From NCBI GenBank assembly GCA_964608495.1, contig CAZSOQ010000018.1:1-36214 (forward strand): 36,214 bases of DNA, read 5' to 3'. Under the pieces are notes generated by a model, which searched no databases, was not told where the DNA came from, and saw only the letters and a program-made list of their open reading frames with translations. The DNA is from JAKORR01 sp964608495 (GTDB taxonomy: Bacteria > Armatimonadota > Zipacnadia > Zipacnadales > FEN-943). The position numbers and the translations under genes were made by a program. Shown here in pieces: positions 1 through 8,609 of the stretch (position 1 is its first letter; each line of letters starts with the position of its first letter).

Positions 1-507
1 GGCACGGCCTCGAAGGCCGCTCCCTTCATCGCCTTCCCCGGGGGCGCCTACTACGTGCTCACCGTGTCGGGCAGGCGCAAGGCCGTGGACGAGGCGGCCC
101 TCCGGCAGGGGGCGGTGAAGGCCCTGGGCGATCTCGCGGACGGCGGGCAGGAGCTGGGCCTATCGCGGCCGGTGGACATCGCCCGCGAGGCGGCGCTGCT
201 GCTGTCGCGGGCCAGCGGCAAGAAGCCGCTGCCGGCGGAGTGGGTGGACACGCGGCTGCGGCGGTGGGCCGAGGTGAGGCGGGTTCTGGCCGACGCGCTG
301 CAGCCCCTGGACCCCGAGCGGGCTCAGGCGGCTCGGCATATCGCCGATGTGGTGGGCTCGCTGCGCGACGCCCTTCGTGCCGCCGAGAGCGGCGGTGCGC
401 CCGAGCGCGACTACCAGGCCGCGGCGTCTGCCGCCGACCGCCTGGCCGTGGAAGAGGACAACTTCGCGCAGTCGCTGGCGGAGCTGGCCGAAGGGGCAGG
501 AAGGTAG
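1..507 (+). CDS. C-terminal part of an unknown alpha-helical protein
   Basis: The reading frame is open from the first base of the window to a TAG at 505-507, so the gene starts upstream and 168 residues are visible. An internal GTG at 55 gives a possible short version, but it has no ribosome binding site. The first visible stretch, with AFPGGAYYVLTV, looks like the end of a beta-rich domain. The rest is Ala/Arg/Glu-rich and probably helical, without Cys or transmembrane segments. The tail ends in a helix rich in Ala, Glu and Leu. I do not recognise the family. It converges on the TPR remnant that follows on the other strand. Coding status is supported by the open frame and amphipathic composition; function is unknown. 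Confidence 0.6.
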   Translation, partial: GTASKAAPFIAFPGGAYYVLTVSGRRKAVDEAALRQGAVKALGDLADGGQELGLSRPVDIAREAALLLSRASGKKPLPAEWVDTRLRRWAEVRRVLADALQPLDPERAQAARHIADVVGSLRDALRAAESGGAPERDYQAAASAADRLAVEEDNFAQSLAELAEGAGR

Positions 508-536
508 GGCGTCGGGTGCCGCGAGGGGCGGACAGG

Positions 537-845
537 TGAGGCGGCCAGGCGGACGACCAGGTCGGGCCGACCGAGCCCGGGGATGAGCCGCACCGCCTCC
601 CGGAGCGCTTCCATCGCCGCGTCCCACTCGCCCTCCTCGGCGTTGAGTACGGCGAGCCAGGGGAGACTCGCGGCGAGGCCTGATAGCTCTCCGATCTCGG
701 CCTCGATGCCGGTGCTCTCCTCGAACAGGCTCAGCGCTTCTTCCCTCAGGCCCTCGCGGTAGCGAACGATCGCCATGCAGTGCAGCGTCGCCGCCTCGCC
801 CCGCTGATGCCCCAGCTCGCGGGCGATCGCTAGAGGTCTGGGCAA
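537..845 (-). pseudogene. Remnant of a TPR-repeat protein
   Basis: On the minus strand about 100 codons read as typical tetratricopeptide repeats. The stretch begins with LAIARELGHQRGEAATLH and goes on through LREEALSLFEESTGIEAE and GEWDAAMEALREAVRLIPG. This is the pattern of TPR_12-type repeats in large LuxR/AfsR-like regulators and signalling ATPases, where each repeat ends in 'ALAIARELGD'. Upstream in the same frame the translation is low-complexity Arg/Pro/His with no repeat and no ribosome binding site. Downstream the frame runs into the antisense of the neighbouring gene before its stop at 411. I infer a 5'- and 3'-truncated gene. It could instead be a very small real TPR protein, which I think less likely. 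Confidence 0.55.
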
Positions 846-1049
846 GAACCTTGTGGGGCCCGCGACACAACGCTTTGTCGTACGGAGTCTTGCCGCCAAG
901 ACCTGCGCTCTTCCCAGGTGCCGCCGCGCGCCGATGCCCGTTCTGGGCCGCGTTCCTCGCCCATCGCCGGCCCCTGGCCTGCCGCTTGCCCGCACGCCCG
1001 GGGGCAGGTGCCGTGAGATGCACCGGGAAGAGGTAAGGGGTGATAGGGA

Positions 1050-1706
1050 ATGCAGTCTCGGCCGCTGCGCTCGCGACTGTACGCGATAACGCCGCTGTCG
1101 CTCGCCGGTGGCGAAGGGCTGGCGGCGTTCGCCGAGGGGCTGGTGGCGGGCGGCGTCGGCGTCATCCAGTACCGCGCGAAGGGGCTGAGCACGCGCCGGA
1201 TGATCGAGGACTGCCTGGGCATCCTGCGGGCGACACGGCCTGCGCGAGTGCCTCTGCTGGTGAACGACCGGGTGGATGTGGCGCTGGCCGTGGGCGCGGA
1301 GGGCGTGCACGTGGGCGCGAGCGATATGCCGGTGGCCTACGCGCGGCGGCTGATGGGGCCCCACGCGATCGTCGGCGCCACCACGCCGACGCCCGAGCTG
1401 GCAGGGCAGGCGGCGCAGGGGGGCGCGACCTACGTGTCGGTGGGGCCCATGTTCGCCACCGCAAGCGCGCCGGAGAAGACGCCGGTGGGGCCGGGGCGGA
1501 TCGCCAGCGTGCGCGAAGCCTGTAACCTGCCCATCTGTGCCATCGGCGGGATCACGGTGGACACACTGGGGCAGGTGGCCGACGCTCGGCCGGACCTGAT
1601 CGCTGTGATCGGGGCGCTGGCCGAGGCCGAGGAGCCGTCGCTGGCGGGACGACGGCTGGCGGCGCGGGTGACTGAGCTGCTCGGCCGGGAGGTGAGCCTG
1701 GGATGA
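1050..1706 (+). CDS. thiE: Thiamine-phosphate synthase ThiE
   Basis: A cytosolic enzyme that couples hydroxymethylpyrimidine diphosphate to the thiazole phosphate carboxylate to give thiamine phosphate. The 218 residues match the usual length of this TIM-barrel family. Visible family motifs are LYAITP (10-15), the substrate/phosphate strand IQYRAK (39-44), LLVNDRVDVAL (69-79) with the Asn-Asp pair at 72-73, EGVHVG (84-89), a VGPMFATASAPEKTP loop near 131-148 corresponding to the usual GPxFxTxTK, and the phosphate-binding CAIGGIT near 167-173. The ATG at 1050 follows an AAGGGGTGAT ribosome binding site at 1035-1044. No other thiamine gene lies in the window and I see no TPP riboswitch upstream. 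Its stop overlaps the start of the next gene by 4 nt. Confidence 0.93.
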   Translation: MQSRPLRSRLYAITPLSLAGGEGLAAFAEGLVAGGVGVIQYRAKGLSTRRMIEDCLGILRATRPARVPLLVNDRVDVALAVGAEGVHVGASDMPVAYARRLMGPHAIVGATTPTPELAGQAAQGGATYVSVGPMFATASAPEKTPVGPGRIASVREACNLPICAIGGITVDTLGQVADARPDLIAVIGALAEAEEPSLAGRRLAARVTELLGREVSLG

Positions 1707-4700
1707 TGGAGAGGAGCCTGCTGACCGTGGGGCTGGCTCTGGTGGCCCTGGCGGGCGGGTCGGCCGCTCTGGGTGCCGGACGCTTCACGCCCGAGGAGCT
1801 GGGCCTGCCGGCGTCGTGGGAGGCCAGGACGGACTGGCTGAGCGCGGTCTCGGAGGGCCGCAGCGTGCAGGCGACCGAGGAGGGCCTGGACTTCGCCGTA
1901 CCCGAGGCCGGGCGGGGGATGAAGTGGTCGGCGGGGCTGGCCCGGCCCGTGGATGTGGACGACACGCCCTACCTGGTGCTTCGGTACCGGTGCCGCGACT
2001 ACGACACGGGGCGGGACTACCTGCTGTGGGTTGGGTCGCAGGCCCACCGGGGCGGGCTGCAGATCCTCGCCGGGGACGAGATCCGCGCCGACGGGCAGTG
2101 GCACACGGCGGCCCTCGACCTGCTGGCCTTCGGGGTGGATACCTTCCAGCAGCTCGCCCTGCAGTGCTTCTCAACCGGCGCGGGCGACGCGCACCTGACC
2201 ATCGGGGCCCTGGAGCTGGCGGAGGATGCGCCCGAGGACGCGGAGCGGTACCCGGCGGTGAGCGGCGCGGGGATCGTGGCGACCTACGGCTTCGACGACC
2301 GGGCAGCGTGGCGGGCCCAGCCGAGCTGGCTGGCCAACCCGACGGACAGGGCGTCGCTGTCGCGCACCGAGGAGGGGCTGCGGTTCGAGGTGGCCGAGGT
2401 AGCGCGGGGGATGAAGTGGTCCTGCGACCTGGCGGAGGAGCTGCCGGGCGGCTACCTCAAGATGCGGTACAGGGCCAGGGGGCTGGAGGGATACAACGAC
2501 TACGCGCTCTACGCGGCGGTGAGTGGCGGCGGGCGCTCGGAGCGGGAGCAGTATGTGTTCCTGCTCAGCGACCTGCAGTCCGACGGCGACTGGCACGTGG
2601 TCACGGCCTTCTACGAGGCCGAGCTCGTGAAGACGCTGGCGGTGCAGGTGCAGGCGCGCGAGCCCGAGGCCTGGCTCGAGATCGCCAGCGTGGAGGTCTG
2701 GGGCCGGCGGCCGGATGTGACGCTGAGCGAAGTGTGCCCCTACCAGGCGGACTGGGGCGACGACCTGGGTCCCTACCGGCCCGTGGTCCTGCCCGAGGGC
2801 GTTCCGGGGGAACGCGCGGCCCGCGCGCTGAGGCTGAGCGGGTGGTTCGAGGCGCCCAAGGTGACGGTCCAGGGGGTTCCCTTCGACCTCAGCTCGGGCC
2901 AGGCACTGCTCAGCCCGGGCGAGGTCATCGGGCCCACGGACTTTCCTCTGACCGGCAGATACCGGCAGGTGTATCTGCTCCTGGGCTCGCGGACGCCCGC
3001 GCAGGAGGATCCGCCGTACAGCGGGACGCCCGGGGGCGTGACCGTGTATCCGCACCGCTTCGTGGCGGAGCTGGTATACGCCGACGGGGGGCGGGAGCTG
3101 CAGATGCCCACGCGGGTGTCCACGGGCAGGCCCGAGGTGGCGAGGGGAATGGGTGCCTACGCCCTGGTTGCGGACGGGACGCGGGAGATGAAGGCCCTGC
3201 GGCTGCACGATGGGCACCGGCGCGGGGCCTTCGTGCTGGCGGGGGTCACGGGGTCCAGCCAGGACGGCCCGGCGAGCGAGGCGACGCGCCCCAGGCCCGC
3301 GGTGAAGCTGCAGCCGAGGCAGGCCACGAGCCGAGAGTGCCGTGTGGCGAGGGCCGGCGATGGGACGCTGCTGGTCGAGAGCGGCGCGCTGCGGGCCGAG
3401 TTCGGCGTGCGGGACGGCCTGGCGCTGCGCAGGCTGACCAGCGAGTACCTCGCAGGTGCCGCACCTGCGGGCGGCGGGAGCGCGCTCGGGGGGTCGAGCG
3501 TGCTGTCGGTGAAGGTGGGCGACCGGGAGATGGACGCCGCGCAGGCCCGGGTGACAGGCGTCGAGCAGGCGGGAGAGCGGACCGCGGCGGTGAGCCTGGA
3601 CTTCCGGCCGGGCCTGGCGCTTACGGCCCGGGTGGAGGTCTCCGCGCCGCGGCCGGATGAGATGCGGCTGGACGTGGCCCTGGAGCCCATGGGGCAGGCG
3701 CCGGCGGCGGAGCCGGTGGTCGAGATGCCCATGCTGCGAGGCGGCAGGGCCAGCACAGACCTGGGCGGTACCTGGGTCTTTTTCCCGCGGCGCGGCACGG
3801 TCATCAGCAACCGTCCCATGGGCGCCGACGTGCCCTACGGGGGCATGTTCCCGCTGCAGGTCATGGGCTTCTACAACCCGGCCGGCGGCGGGGTCTACCT
3901 GCGCACCGAGTACGAGCAGCCGGTGGACCGGCGCTACCACGTGCGGCGGATGGGCGAAGGCGTGGACCTGGGGGTGCAGTACCCCTGGTGGCGAGGCGAG
4001 AAGCTGAACGCCGTTATCGGGACCAATCCTGGCGACTGGCACGAGCAGTTGCGGGCGTACGACGAGTGGAGGCGGAGCTGGTTCACCCCCGCGGCGCCGA
4101 GGAAGGAGTGGTTCCGGCGAGTGTTCAACTTCCGCCAGCAGTTCCTGCACTTCGCGCTGCCGGCCAAGAGCGGCATGTTCGACCCCGAGACCAAGAGTCT
4201 TCACCTGATGGACATGCTGGCGCACGACAGGGCGGCCTTCGGGGGCGTGGACTACCTGCACATCTTCGACTGGGGGTGGGCCCCCGAGACGGGGCGCTGC
4301 GGCGACTACGAGCCGTGGGACTACCTTGGCGCGGCGGAGAGCTTCCACCGCGCAGTCGAAGAGGTACAGCACACGGGCGTGCGCGTGGGCCTGTACATCG
4401 AGGGCTACCTGGTATCGCCGAAGTCGAGGCTGTTCGAGCGGGCCCAGGCCTGGCAGGTGATCAAGCCCAACGGCGAGCCGCTGGAGGCCTTCGCGCCGGA
4501 TGTGGACATGTGCCCGTGGGTGAGGGAATGGCAAGAGTACCTGCCGGCGGTGTATGCCCGGGCGCGGCGGCAGACGGGGGCCCTGGGGTACTACATTGAC
4601 GAGTACGGGTTCGCCCACGACGGGCACGGCTGCTGGTCAGCCGAGCACGGCCACCCGGCGCCGGTCTACGCGGCCGGCGGCGAGCTGCAGATGACGCGGA

Positions 4701-5335
4701 AGGTGCGCGAAGCCCTGGGGCCCGAGTGCGCCATCTACACCGAGGAGACGCCCTGTGATGTGACGATGCAGTGGCAGGACGGGTCCTTCACCTACGCGAT
4801 CTCGTCGGTGAGCGACGAGCTGTCGCCGCACCGGCTGAACCTGCAGCGGTTCGCAGTGCCGGACTTCAAGACCATCGAGATCATCACCTGCGACAAGCCC
4901 CTGGGCGACAACCTGGAGGCGCTGAAGCGGATCCTGTTCAACGGCGAGGCGATCTGGCTCGAGGGCATACCGGAGATGTGGTTCGACGAGCGCTCGCTGG
5001 ACTTCATCAGGCGCATGCACGCGGTGATGAGCAGTCAGGCGGACTGCTTCACGAGCCTGCAGCCGGAGGCCCTCGTGCCCACCGAGTGGGAAGGCCTGTA
5101 CGCCAACCGTTTCCCGTCGTCGGATGGCGGGAAGTGCCTATGGACGGTGTACTGGACCGGGCCGCGCAGCCTGACGGGGGACCTGCTGCGGGTCCGTCAC
5201 GTCGAGGGCGCGAGGTATCGCGAGCTGTGGGACGGGCGGGACTTGTCCGCCAGGTCCGACGGGCCGGAGGACGTGATAGCAGGCACGATCCACCCGCACG
5301 AGGTGCTCGTGCTGTTGCGGGAGCCCGCGCCGTGA
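1703..5335 (+). CDS. Secreted DUF6259-like TIM-barrel glycosidase-like protein, 1210 aa
   Basis: Residues 1-26 form a signal peptide, so the product is exported. Two tandem beta-sandwich modules follow; each contains RGMKWS (Met73 and Met237, exactly 164 residues apart) and an 'EEGL.F' motif before it, so they arose by internal duplication and probably bind carbohydrate. A third beta region leads to a galactose-mutarotase-like domain (about 550-790). The C-terminal half is a TIM-barrel with HIFDWGWAPETG, GLYIEGYL, YYIDEYGFAHDGHG (Asp966, Glu967) and IYTEETPCD (Glu1014, Glu1015). This layout resembles the DUF6259 family of the glycoside hydrolase clan; the acids named are only candidates for catalysis. 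The ATG overlaps the thiE stop (ATGA), and a second ATG lies at 1706. No substrate can be assigned. Confidence 0.85.
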   Translation: MMERSLLTVGLALVALAGGSAALGAGRFTPEELGLPASWEARTDWLSAVSEGRSVQATEEGLDFAVPEAGRGMKWSAGLARPVDVDDTPYLVLRYRCRDYDTGRDYLLWVGSQAHRGGLQILAGDEIRADGQWHTAALDLLAFGVDTFQQLALQCFSTGAGDAHLTIGALELAEDAPEDAERYPAVSGAGIVATYGFDDRAAWRAQPSWLANPTDRASLSRTEEGLRFEVAEVARGMKWSCDLAEELPGGYLKMRYRARGLEGYNDYALYAAVSGGGRSEREQYVFLLSDLQSDGDWHVVTAFYEAELVKTLAVQVQAREPEAWLEIASVEVWGRRPDVTLSEVCPYQADWGDDLGPYRPVVLPEGVPGERAARALRLSGWFEAPKVTVQGVPFDLSSGQALLSPGEVIGPTDFPLTGRYRQVYLLLGSRTPAQEDPPYSGTPGGVTVYPHRFVAELVYADGGRELQMPTRVSTGRPEVARGMGAYALVADGTREMKALRLHDGHRRGAFVLAGVTGSSQDGPASEATRPRPAVKLQPRQATSRECRVARAGDGTLLVESGALRAEFGVRDGLALRRLTSEYLAGAAPAGGGSALGGSSVLSVKVGDREMDAAQARVTGVEQAGERTAAVSLDFRPGLALTARVEVSAPRPDEMRLDVALEPMGQAPAAEPVVEMPMLRGGRASTDLGGTWVFFPRRGTVISNRPMGADVPYGGMFPLQVMGFYNPAGGGVYLRTEYEQPVDRRYHVRRMGEGVDLGVQYPWWRGEKLNAVIGTNPGDWHEQLRAYDEWRRSWFTPAAPRKEWFRRVFNFRQQFLHFALPAKSGMFDPETKSLHLMDMLAHDRAAFGGVDYLHIFDWGWAPETGRCGDYEPWDYLGAAESFHRAVEEVQHTGVRVGLYIEGYLVSPKSRLFERAQAWQVIKPNGEPLEAFAPDVDMCPWVREWQEYLPAVYARARRQTGALGYYIDEYGFAHDGHGCWSAEHGHPAPVYAAGGELQMTRKVREALGPECAIYTEETPCDVTMQWQDGSFTYAISSVSDELSPHRLNLQRFAVPDFKTIEIITCDKPLGDNLEALKRILFNGEAIWLEGIPEMWFDERSLDFIRRMHAVMSSQADCFTSLQPEALVPTEWEGLYANRFPSSDGGKCLWTVYWTGPRSLTGDLLRVRHVEGARYRELWDGRDLSARSDGPEDVIAGTIHPHEVLVLLREPAP

Positions 5336-5450
5336 GGCAGGCCACGAGGATCAGCGAGGCGCGGACGGGGACCCCTAGCGGTCGCGGGGCTACTCGCCAG
5401 GAGTCCTGGTGTGCCCGGTGGTCCCACGCCGCCGGCAGGGGGCAAAGCCC

Positions 5451-6761
5451 ATGGTGCTGACTCGGCTGGGAGCGATGGCGCTGCTGGTGGGGCCCGCGCT
5501 GGCCCTAGGTGGGCTGTGGCGGACGGAGATGGTCGGTCTGGGCGCCTGGTGGGTGGTGGCCGTGACGCTGCTGGCCGTGGTGGACGCGCTGCTGAGCCGG
5601 AGCCTGTCGCGGATAGAGGTGCAGCGCATCTTCGACGACCCTCTCTCGCTCAACGCCCGCAACCTGGTCCGCCTGGAACTGCGCAGTCGCTCCCGTCTGC
5701 CGCAGGACCTGATCGTGTATGACGACGTGCCCGAGGAGCTGGGCCCCGAGGGGAACCTGCAGCCCGTGCGCTTGCCGTCCTTCGAGCGGGCCGAGGTCCA
5801 TTACCACGTGCGGCCGAGGAGGCGGGGGCGCGTGGAGCTGCGGGATGTGTACGTGCGGGGCCTGGCGCTGTTCAGGCTCTCGCGCTGGCAGCGGCGTCTC
5901 CGGGTAGGCGGCGAGGCGCGGGTGTACCCGAGCCTGGCGGATCTGCGTCGCTACGACTACCTGGCGCGGGCGCGGCGTCTGGAGGAGGCGGGGTACCGGA
6001 CGCTGCGGCGGCTGGGCGGCGGGCGGGAGTTCGAGTCGCTGCGCGAGTATGTGCCGGACGACGATTTCCGCGACATAGACTGGAAGGCCACAGCGCGGCG
6101 GGGCCATCCGATCACGCGCCAGTACGAGGTGGAGCGCAGCCAGAACCTGATGCTGCTGCTCGACTGCGGGCGGATGATGGCGGCGGAGACGGAGGGGATG
6201 ACGAAGCTGGACCACGCGGTGAACGCGGCGTTGATGCTGGCGCACGTGGCGGTGCAGATGGACGACGCGGTGGGCTGGCTGGCCTTCTCGGACCGGATCC
6301 TGCGGCTGCGGATGCCCCGCAAGTCCACCGAGCAGGTGGCGCACCTGGCCGACGAGCTGTACGAGCTGCAGGTGGAGCTGGTCGAGCCGGACTACGTCAC
6401 GGCCCTCGCGCCGCTGAAGGAGCGCGTGCGGAAGCGGGCGCTAGTGGTTATCTTCACGGACATCGTGGACCTGGAGGCGAGCGAGCGTCTGGTGACGCAC
6501 ACGGCGGCGCTGTTCCCCCAGCATCTGCCGCTGCTGCTGGCCATCCGGGACGCCGAACTCGAGGAGCTGTCGCGCCTGACGCCGGCGCGCGAGGACGATG
6601 TCTACACGGCGGCGGTGGCCACGCGGCTGCTGGAGCGCCGGGCGCTGGCCCTGGCGGCGCTGCGCGAGCGCGGTGCGCTGGTGCTCGACGTGGCGCCCCA
6701 CGAGCTGACGACCCAGACGGTGAATCAGTACCTGGCCGTGAAGGCAGCCGGGCGGCTGTGA
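5451..6761 (+). CDS. DUF58-domain membrane protein
   Basis: The 436-residue protein starts with two hydrophobic segments (about 5-22 and 31-48), followed by a beta-rich region and the DUF58 signature GREFESLREYVPDDD (191-205) continuing to DIDWKATARRG (208-218). A von Willebrand A-like domain follows with LLLDCGRMM (236-244). DUF58 proteins normally pair with MoxR AAA ATPases in envelope or protein-complex assembly. No moxR is in this window, so this copy is orphaned or its partner is elsewhere. The MIDAS position reads DCGRM instead of DxSxS, so metal binding there is doubtful. I chose the ATG at 5451 because an AGGGGG ribosome binding site lies 8 nt upstream; the frame is open further upstream, but that part is not coding-like. 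The upstream spacer has a small palindrome CCAGGAGTCCTGG at 5397-5409. Confidence 0.88.
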   Translation: MVLTRLGAMALLVGPALALGGLWRTEMVGLGAWWVVAVTLLAVVDALLSRSLSRIEVQRIFDDPLSLNARNLVRLELRSRSRLPQDLIVYDDVPEELGPEGNLQPVRLPSFERAEVHYHVRPRRRGRVELRDVYVRGLALFRLSRWQRRLRVGGEARVYPSLADLRRYDYLARARRLEEAGYRTLRRLGGGREFESLREYVPDDDFRDIDWKATARRGHPITRQYEVERSQNLMLLLDCGRMMAAETEGMTKLDHAVNAALMLAHVAVQMDDAVGWLAFSDRILRLRMPRKSTEQVAHLADELYELQVELVEPDYVTALAPLKERVRKRALVVIFTDIVDLEASERLVTHTAALFPQHLPLLLAIRDAELEELSRLTPAREDDVYTAAVATRLLERRALALAALRERGALVLDVAPHELTTQTVNQYLAVKAAGRL

Positions 6762-6800
6762 GCCCCTGACCCACCTCAGCCTGACTGGAAGGTGATAGGC

Positions 6801-7608
6801 GTGGCCACCCACCCGTCCGTTATTGTGGACACGAGCCGCAGCCCGTCAGCGAGGCTGCGTCCCGTGGCGCTGAGTGCCGTGCGGCTGGAGGACGGCTTCT
6901 GGGCGCCCAGGCTGAAGATGGTGCGCGAGGTGACCCTGCCCACCCAGTACCAGCGACGAGGGCGTGTGGGTGCATCTGTATGCCGCGGGCACGGCGGCCG
7001 TCGAGATAGACGGATTCAGGGTGGGGCTGAGGCAGCGGGCCGAACCGGACGTCGAGGTCGAGGTGTCGCTGGAGGAGGCGCGGACCTTCACGCTGTTCCT
7101 GCGCGTCCCCGGCTGGGCGGACAGGTGCTCGATCACGGTCAACGAGGAGAACGTCGGGGTGGAGGCGGTGCCCGGGACGTACGCCGGGGTGCGGCGGGAG
7201 TGGCGCGACGGTGATCGGGTGCAGGTGACGCTGGGGGCGGGGCCCGAGGTGATGGCCGGGCATCCGTGGGTCGAGGGTCTGTGGGGGCGTACCGCGATCC
7301 GGCGGGGGCCCTTCATCTACTGCGTGGAGCAGGCCGACAGCCCGGACTGCGACGTGTGGGATCTTGTGGTGGAACGCCCCCTGCGGCTCGAAGGGCGGTG
7401 GCGCGAGGACCTGATGGGCGGGATAGCGGTGGTGGAGGCAACGGGCGTGGCGCCCGTGAGCCGCCCCTGGGCGGGCAGTCTGTACCTGCCCTACAGCCGG
7501 ACCCGGGCCGCGAGCCGGCCCGTGCGGTTCACGGCCATCCCCTGCTACGCCTGGGCCAACCGCGAACCGGGCCCGATGCGGGTGTGGCTTCCGATGACGC
7601 GGCGCTGA
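6801..7608 (+). pseudogene. GH127 (beta-L-arabinofuranosidase-like) gene with deleted catalytic barrel
   Basis: The first about 50 codons (GTG at 6801 with AAGGTG at 6789-6794) encode the typical GH127/DUF1680 N-terminus, LRPVALSAVRLEDGFWAPRL and REVTLPTQYQ. At about 6946-6958 the sequence jumps, with a frame change, to SDEGVWVHLYAAGTAAVEI and then continues as the intact C-terminal beta domains (LFLRVPGWADR, WRDGDRVQVTL, AIRRGPFIYCVEQ, LPYSR, PCYAWANREPGPMRVWLP) to the stop at 7606-7608. GH127 proteins have about 600-650 residues. Here the (alpha/alpha)6 catalytic barrel, roughly 350 residues including the catalytic cysteine region, is missing. The join lies at CCAGTACCAGCGACGAG, where CCAG is repeated, compatible with a short-homology deletion. 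An assembly join is the alternative. The C-terminal part could still be translated from GTG 6964, but without activity. Confidence 0.85.
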
Positions 7609-7619
7609 GGGCCGCGCGC

Positions 7620-8453
7620 CTACTCCTGCTGGTCCTGCTGGGCCTGACCGGCGGACTCGACGTCTGCCAGGGCTTCGCGGGCAGCCTGCTGAACGGCCTC
7701 GTCGCCGTGGTTCTCGGCAATGAAGGCGAGGGCGCGAGCGTCGCCCCTGGCCCTCAGGGCGTCCAGGTGCTCAGCCATGGCCACGGCCATGTTCTTGGCG
7801 ACAGCGCCCAGCTCGCTGGACCTGGCGACCGCCAGGAGGTCCGCCGTGCGCAGAGCGGCGGCCAGAGCCTTCACTGATCGGGCGTGGTTGGCGATCTTCA
7901 TGGCGGCTGTGCGCCGCGTCTCCTCCCAGGCGGCCACGCGCACTATCACTAGCAGGGCCTCGAGCGCCTCGGCCTCGGTGTGCAGGCGGTCGGCGAGGCG
8001 GTTGATGATGAACTCGCGCATGGGGCCGCGGTCAATGCTCTCGCTGCGGAGCATCTGGGCCTCGCGGGCGCGCTCGGAGGTCTGGGCCATGTCGCGGATC
8101 TCTTCCATGATGTGCTCGGGCACACCGCGCGTCTCCTCCTCGCCGACGGCGTCAAGGTCCCGGAAAACCTTGGAGGAGATGCCGCCACCCGACTGCACGA
8201 CGTAGGGCTGGGTGCGGATGTGCCGGCGCAGGCAGGCAGCGACGACGAGGGGACCGTAGACCTTGAGGGTGAGCAGGCGGTCTACCATCTGCCGCGCCGT
8301 CGGTTCGGCGACGCTCAGCAGCAGCACGCTTATCAACTCCCACTCCTCGGCAGCGAAGACGTGCTCGATGGCGGGGTCCACGCGCCAGGGCGGCATGCCC
8401 TCGACCAGGGGTGGGATGTCGGAAGCGTACTCGAGCAACTTGTGCAGGTCCAC
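7620..8453 (-). CDS. Alpha-helical repeat-like cytosolic protein, unknown function
   Basis: This 277-residue protein has no signal peptide or transmembrane segment. It is almost wholly helical, with successive helix pairs in the C-terminal half (EALEALLVIVRVAAWEETRR, KIANHARSVKALAAALRTA, SELGAVAKNMAVAMAEHLDA, ALAFIAENHGDEAVQQAARE), which resembles a HEAT/ARM-like solenoid; this is a fold guess only. The tail is Gln/Glu-rich. The start is GTG at 8453, preceded on the minus strand by GAGGTGATC at good spacing. It lies 156 nt downstream of the CreD-like gene on the same strand and ends 11 nt from the GH127 remnant, convergently. It may be co-transcribed with the CreD-like gene or use a weak promoter of its own at 8560-8588. 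No family recognised. Confidence 0.8.
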   Translation of the reverse strand: MDLHKLLEYASDIPPLVEGMPPWRVDPAIEHVFAAEEWELISVLLLSVAEPTARQMVDRLLTLKVYGPLVVAACLRRHIRTQPYVVQSGGGISSKVFRDLDAVGEEETRGVPEHIMEEIRDMAQTSERAREAQMLRSESIDRGPMREFIINRLADRLHTEAEALEALLVIVRVAAWEETRRTAAMKIANHARSVKALAAALRTADLLAVARSSELGAVAKNMAVAMAEHLDALRARGDARALAFIAENHGDEAVQQAAREALADVESAGQAQQDQQE

Positions 8454-8559
8454 TGCTGATCACCTCGTCGGTGGGCGCCGCCCGCCCTCCGCGTCGTCGG
8501 CCGGGCGGTCCAGCGGGCGTCGCCGACGTGACAGGCGACGGGTTCTCGCCACGGCAGAC

Positions 8560-8588
8560 ATGCTAAGGCTTCGGCGGAGCTTAATCAA
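8560..8588 (-). promoter_or_regulatory. Weak candidate promoter for the helical-repeat gene
   Basis: On the minus strand TTGATT (8583-8588) and TAGCAT (8560-8565) are separated by 17 nt, each matching four of six consensus bases. It lies in the 156-nt gap between the CreD-like gene and the helical-repeat gene. In GC-rich DNA such a patch stands out, but the match is weak and read-through from the upstream gene is equally possible. Confidence 0.25.
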
Positions 8589-8609
8589 GGCGACCGGCGG
8601 CGCGGCCAG

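Noticed and set aside
846..1049. TPP riboswitch upstream of thiE
   Set aside because: The conserved CUGAGA and CCUUUGAACCUGA-like elements are absent; only GC-rich sequence is seen.
2171..4627. 818-codon open frame on the minus strand inside the secreted glycosidase-like gene
   Set aside because: Its translation is His/Pro/Arg-rich without domains, as expected for an antisense shadow of a high-GC gene; the plus-strand frame has a signal peptide and clear family motifs.
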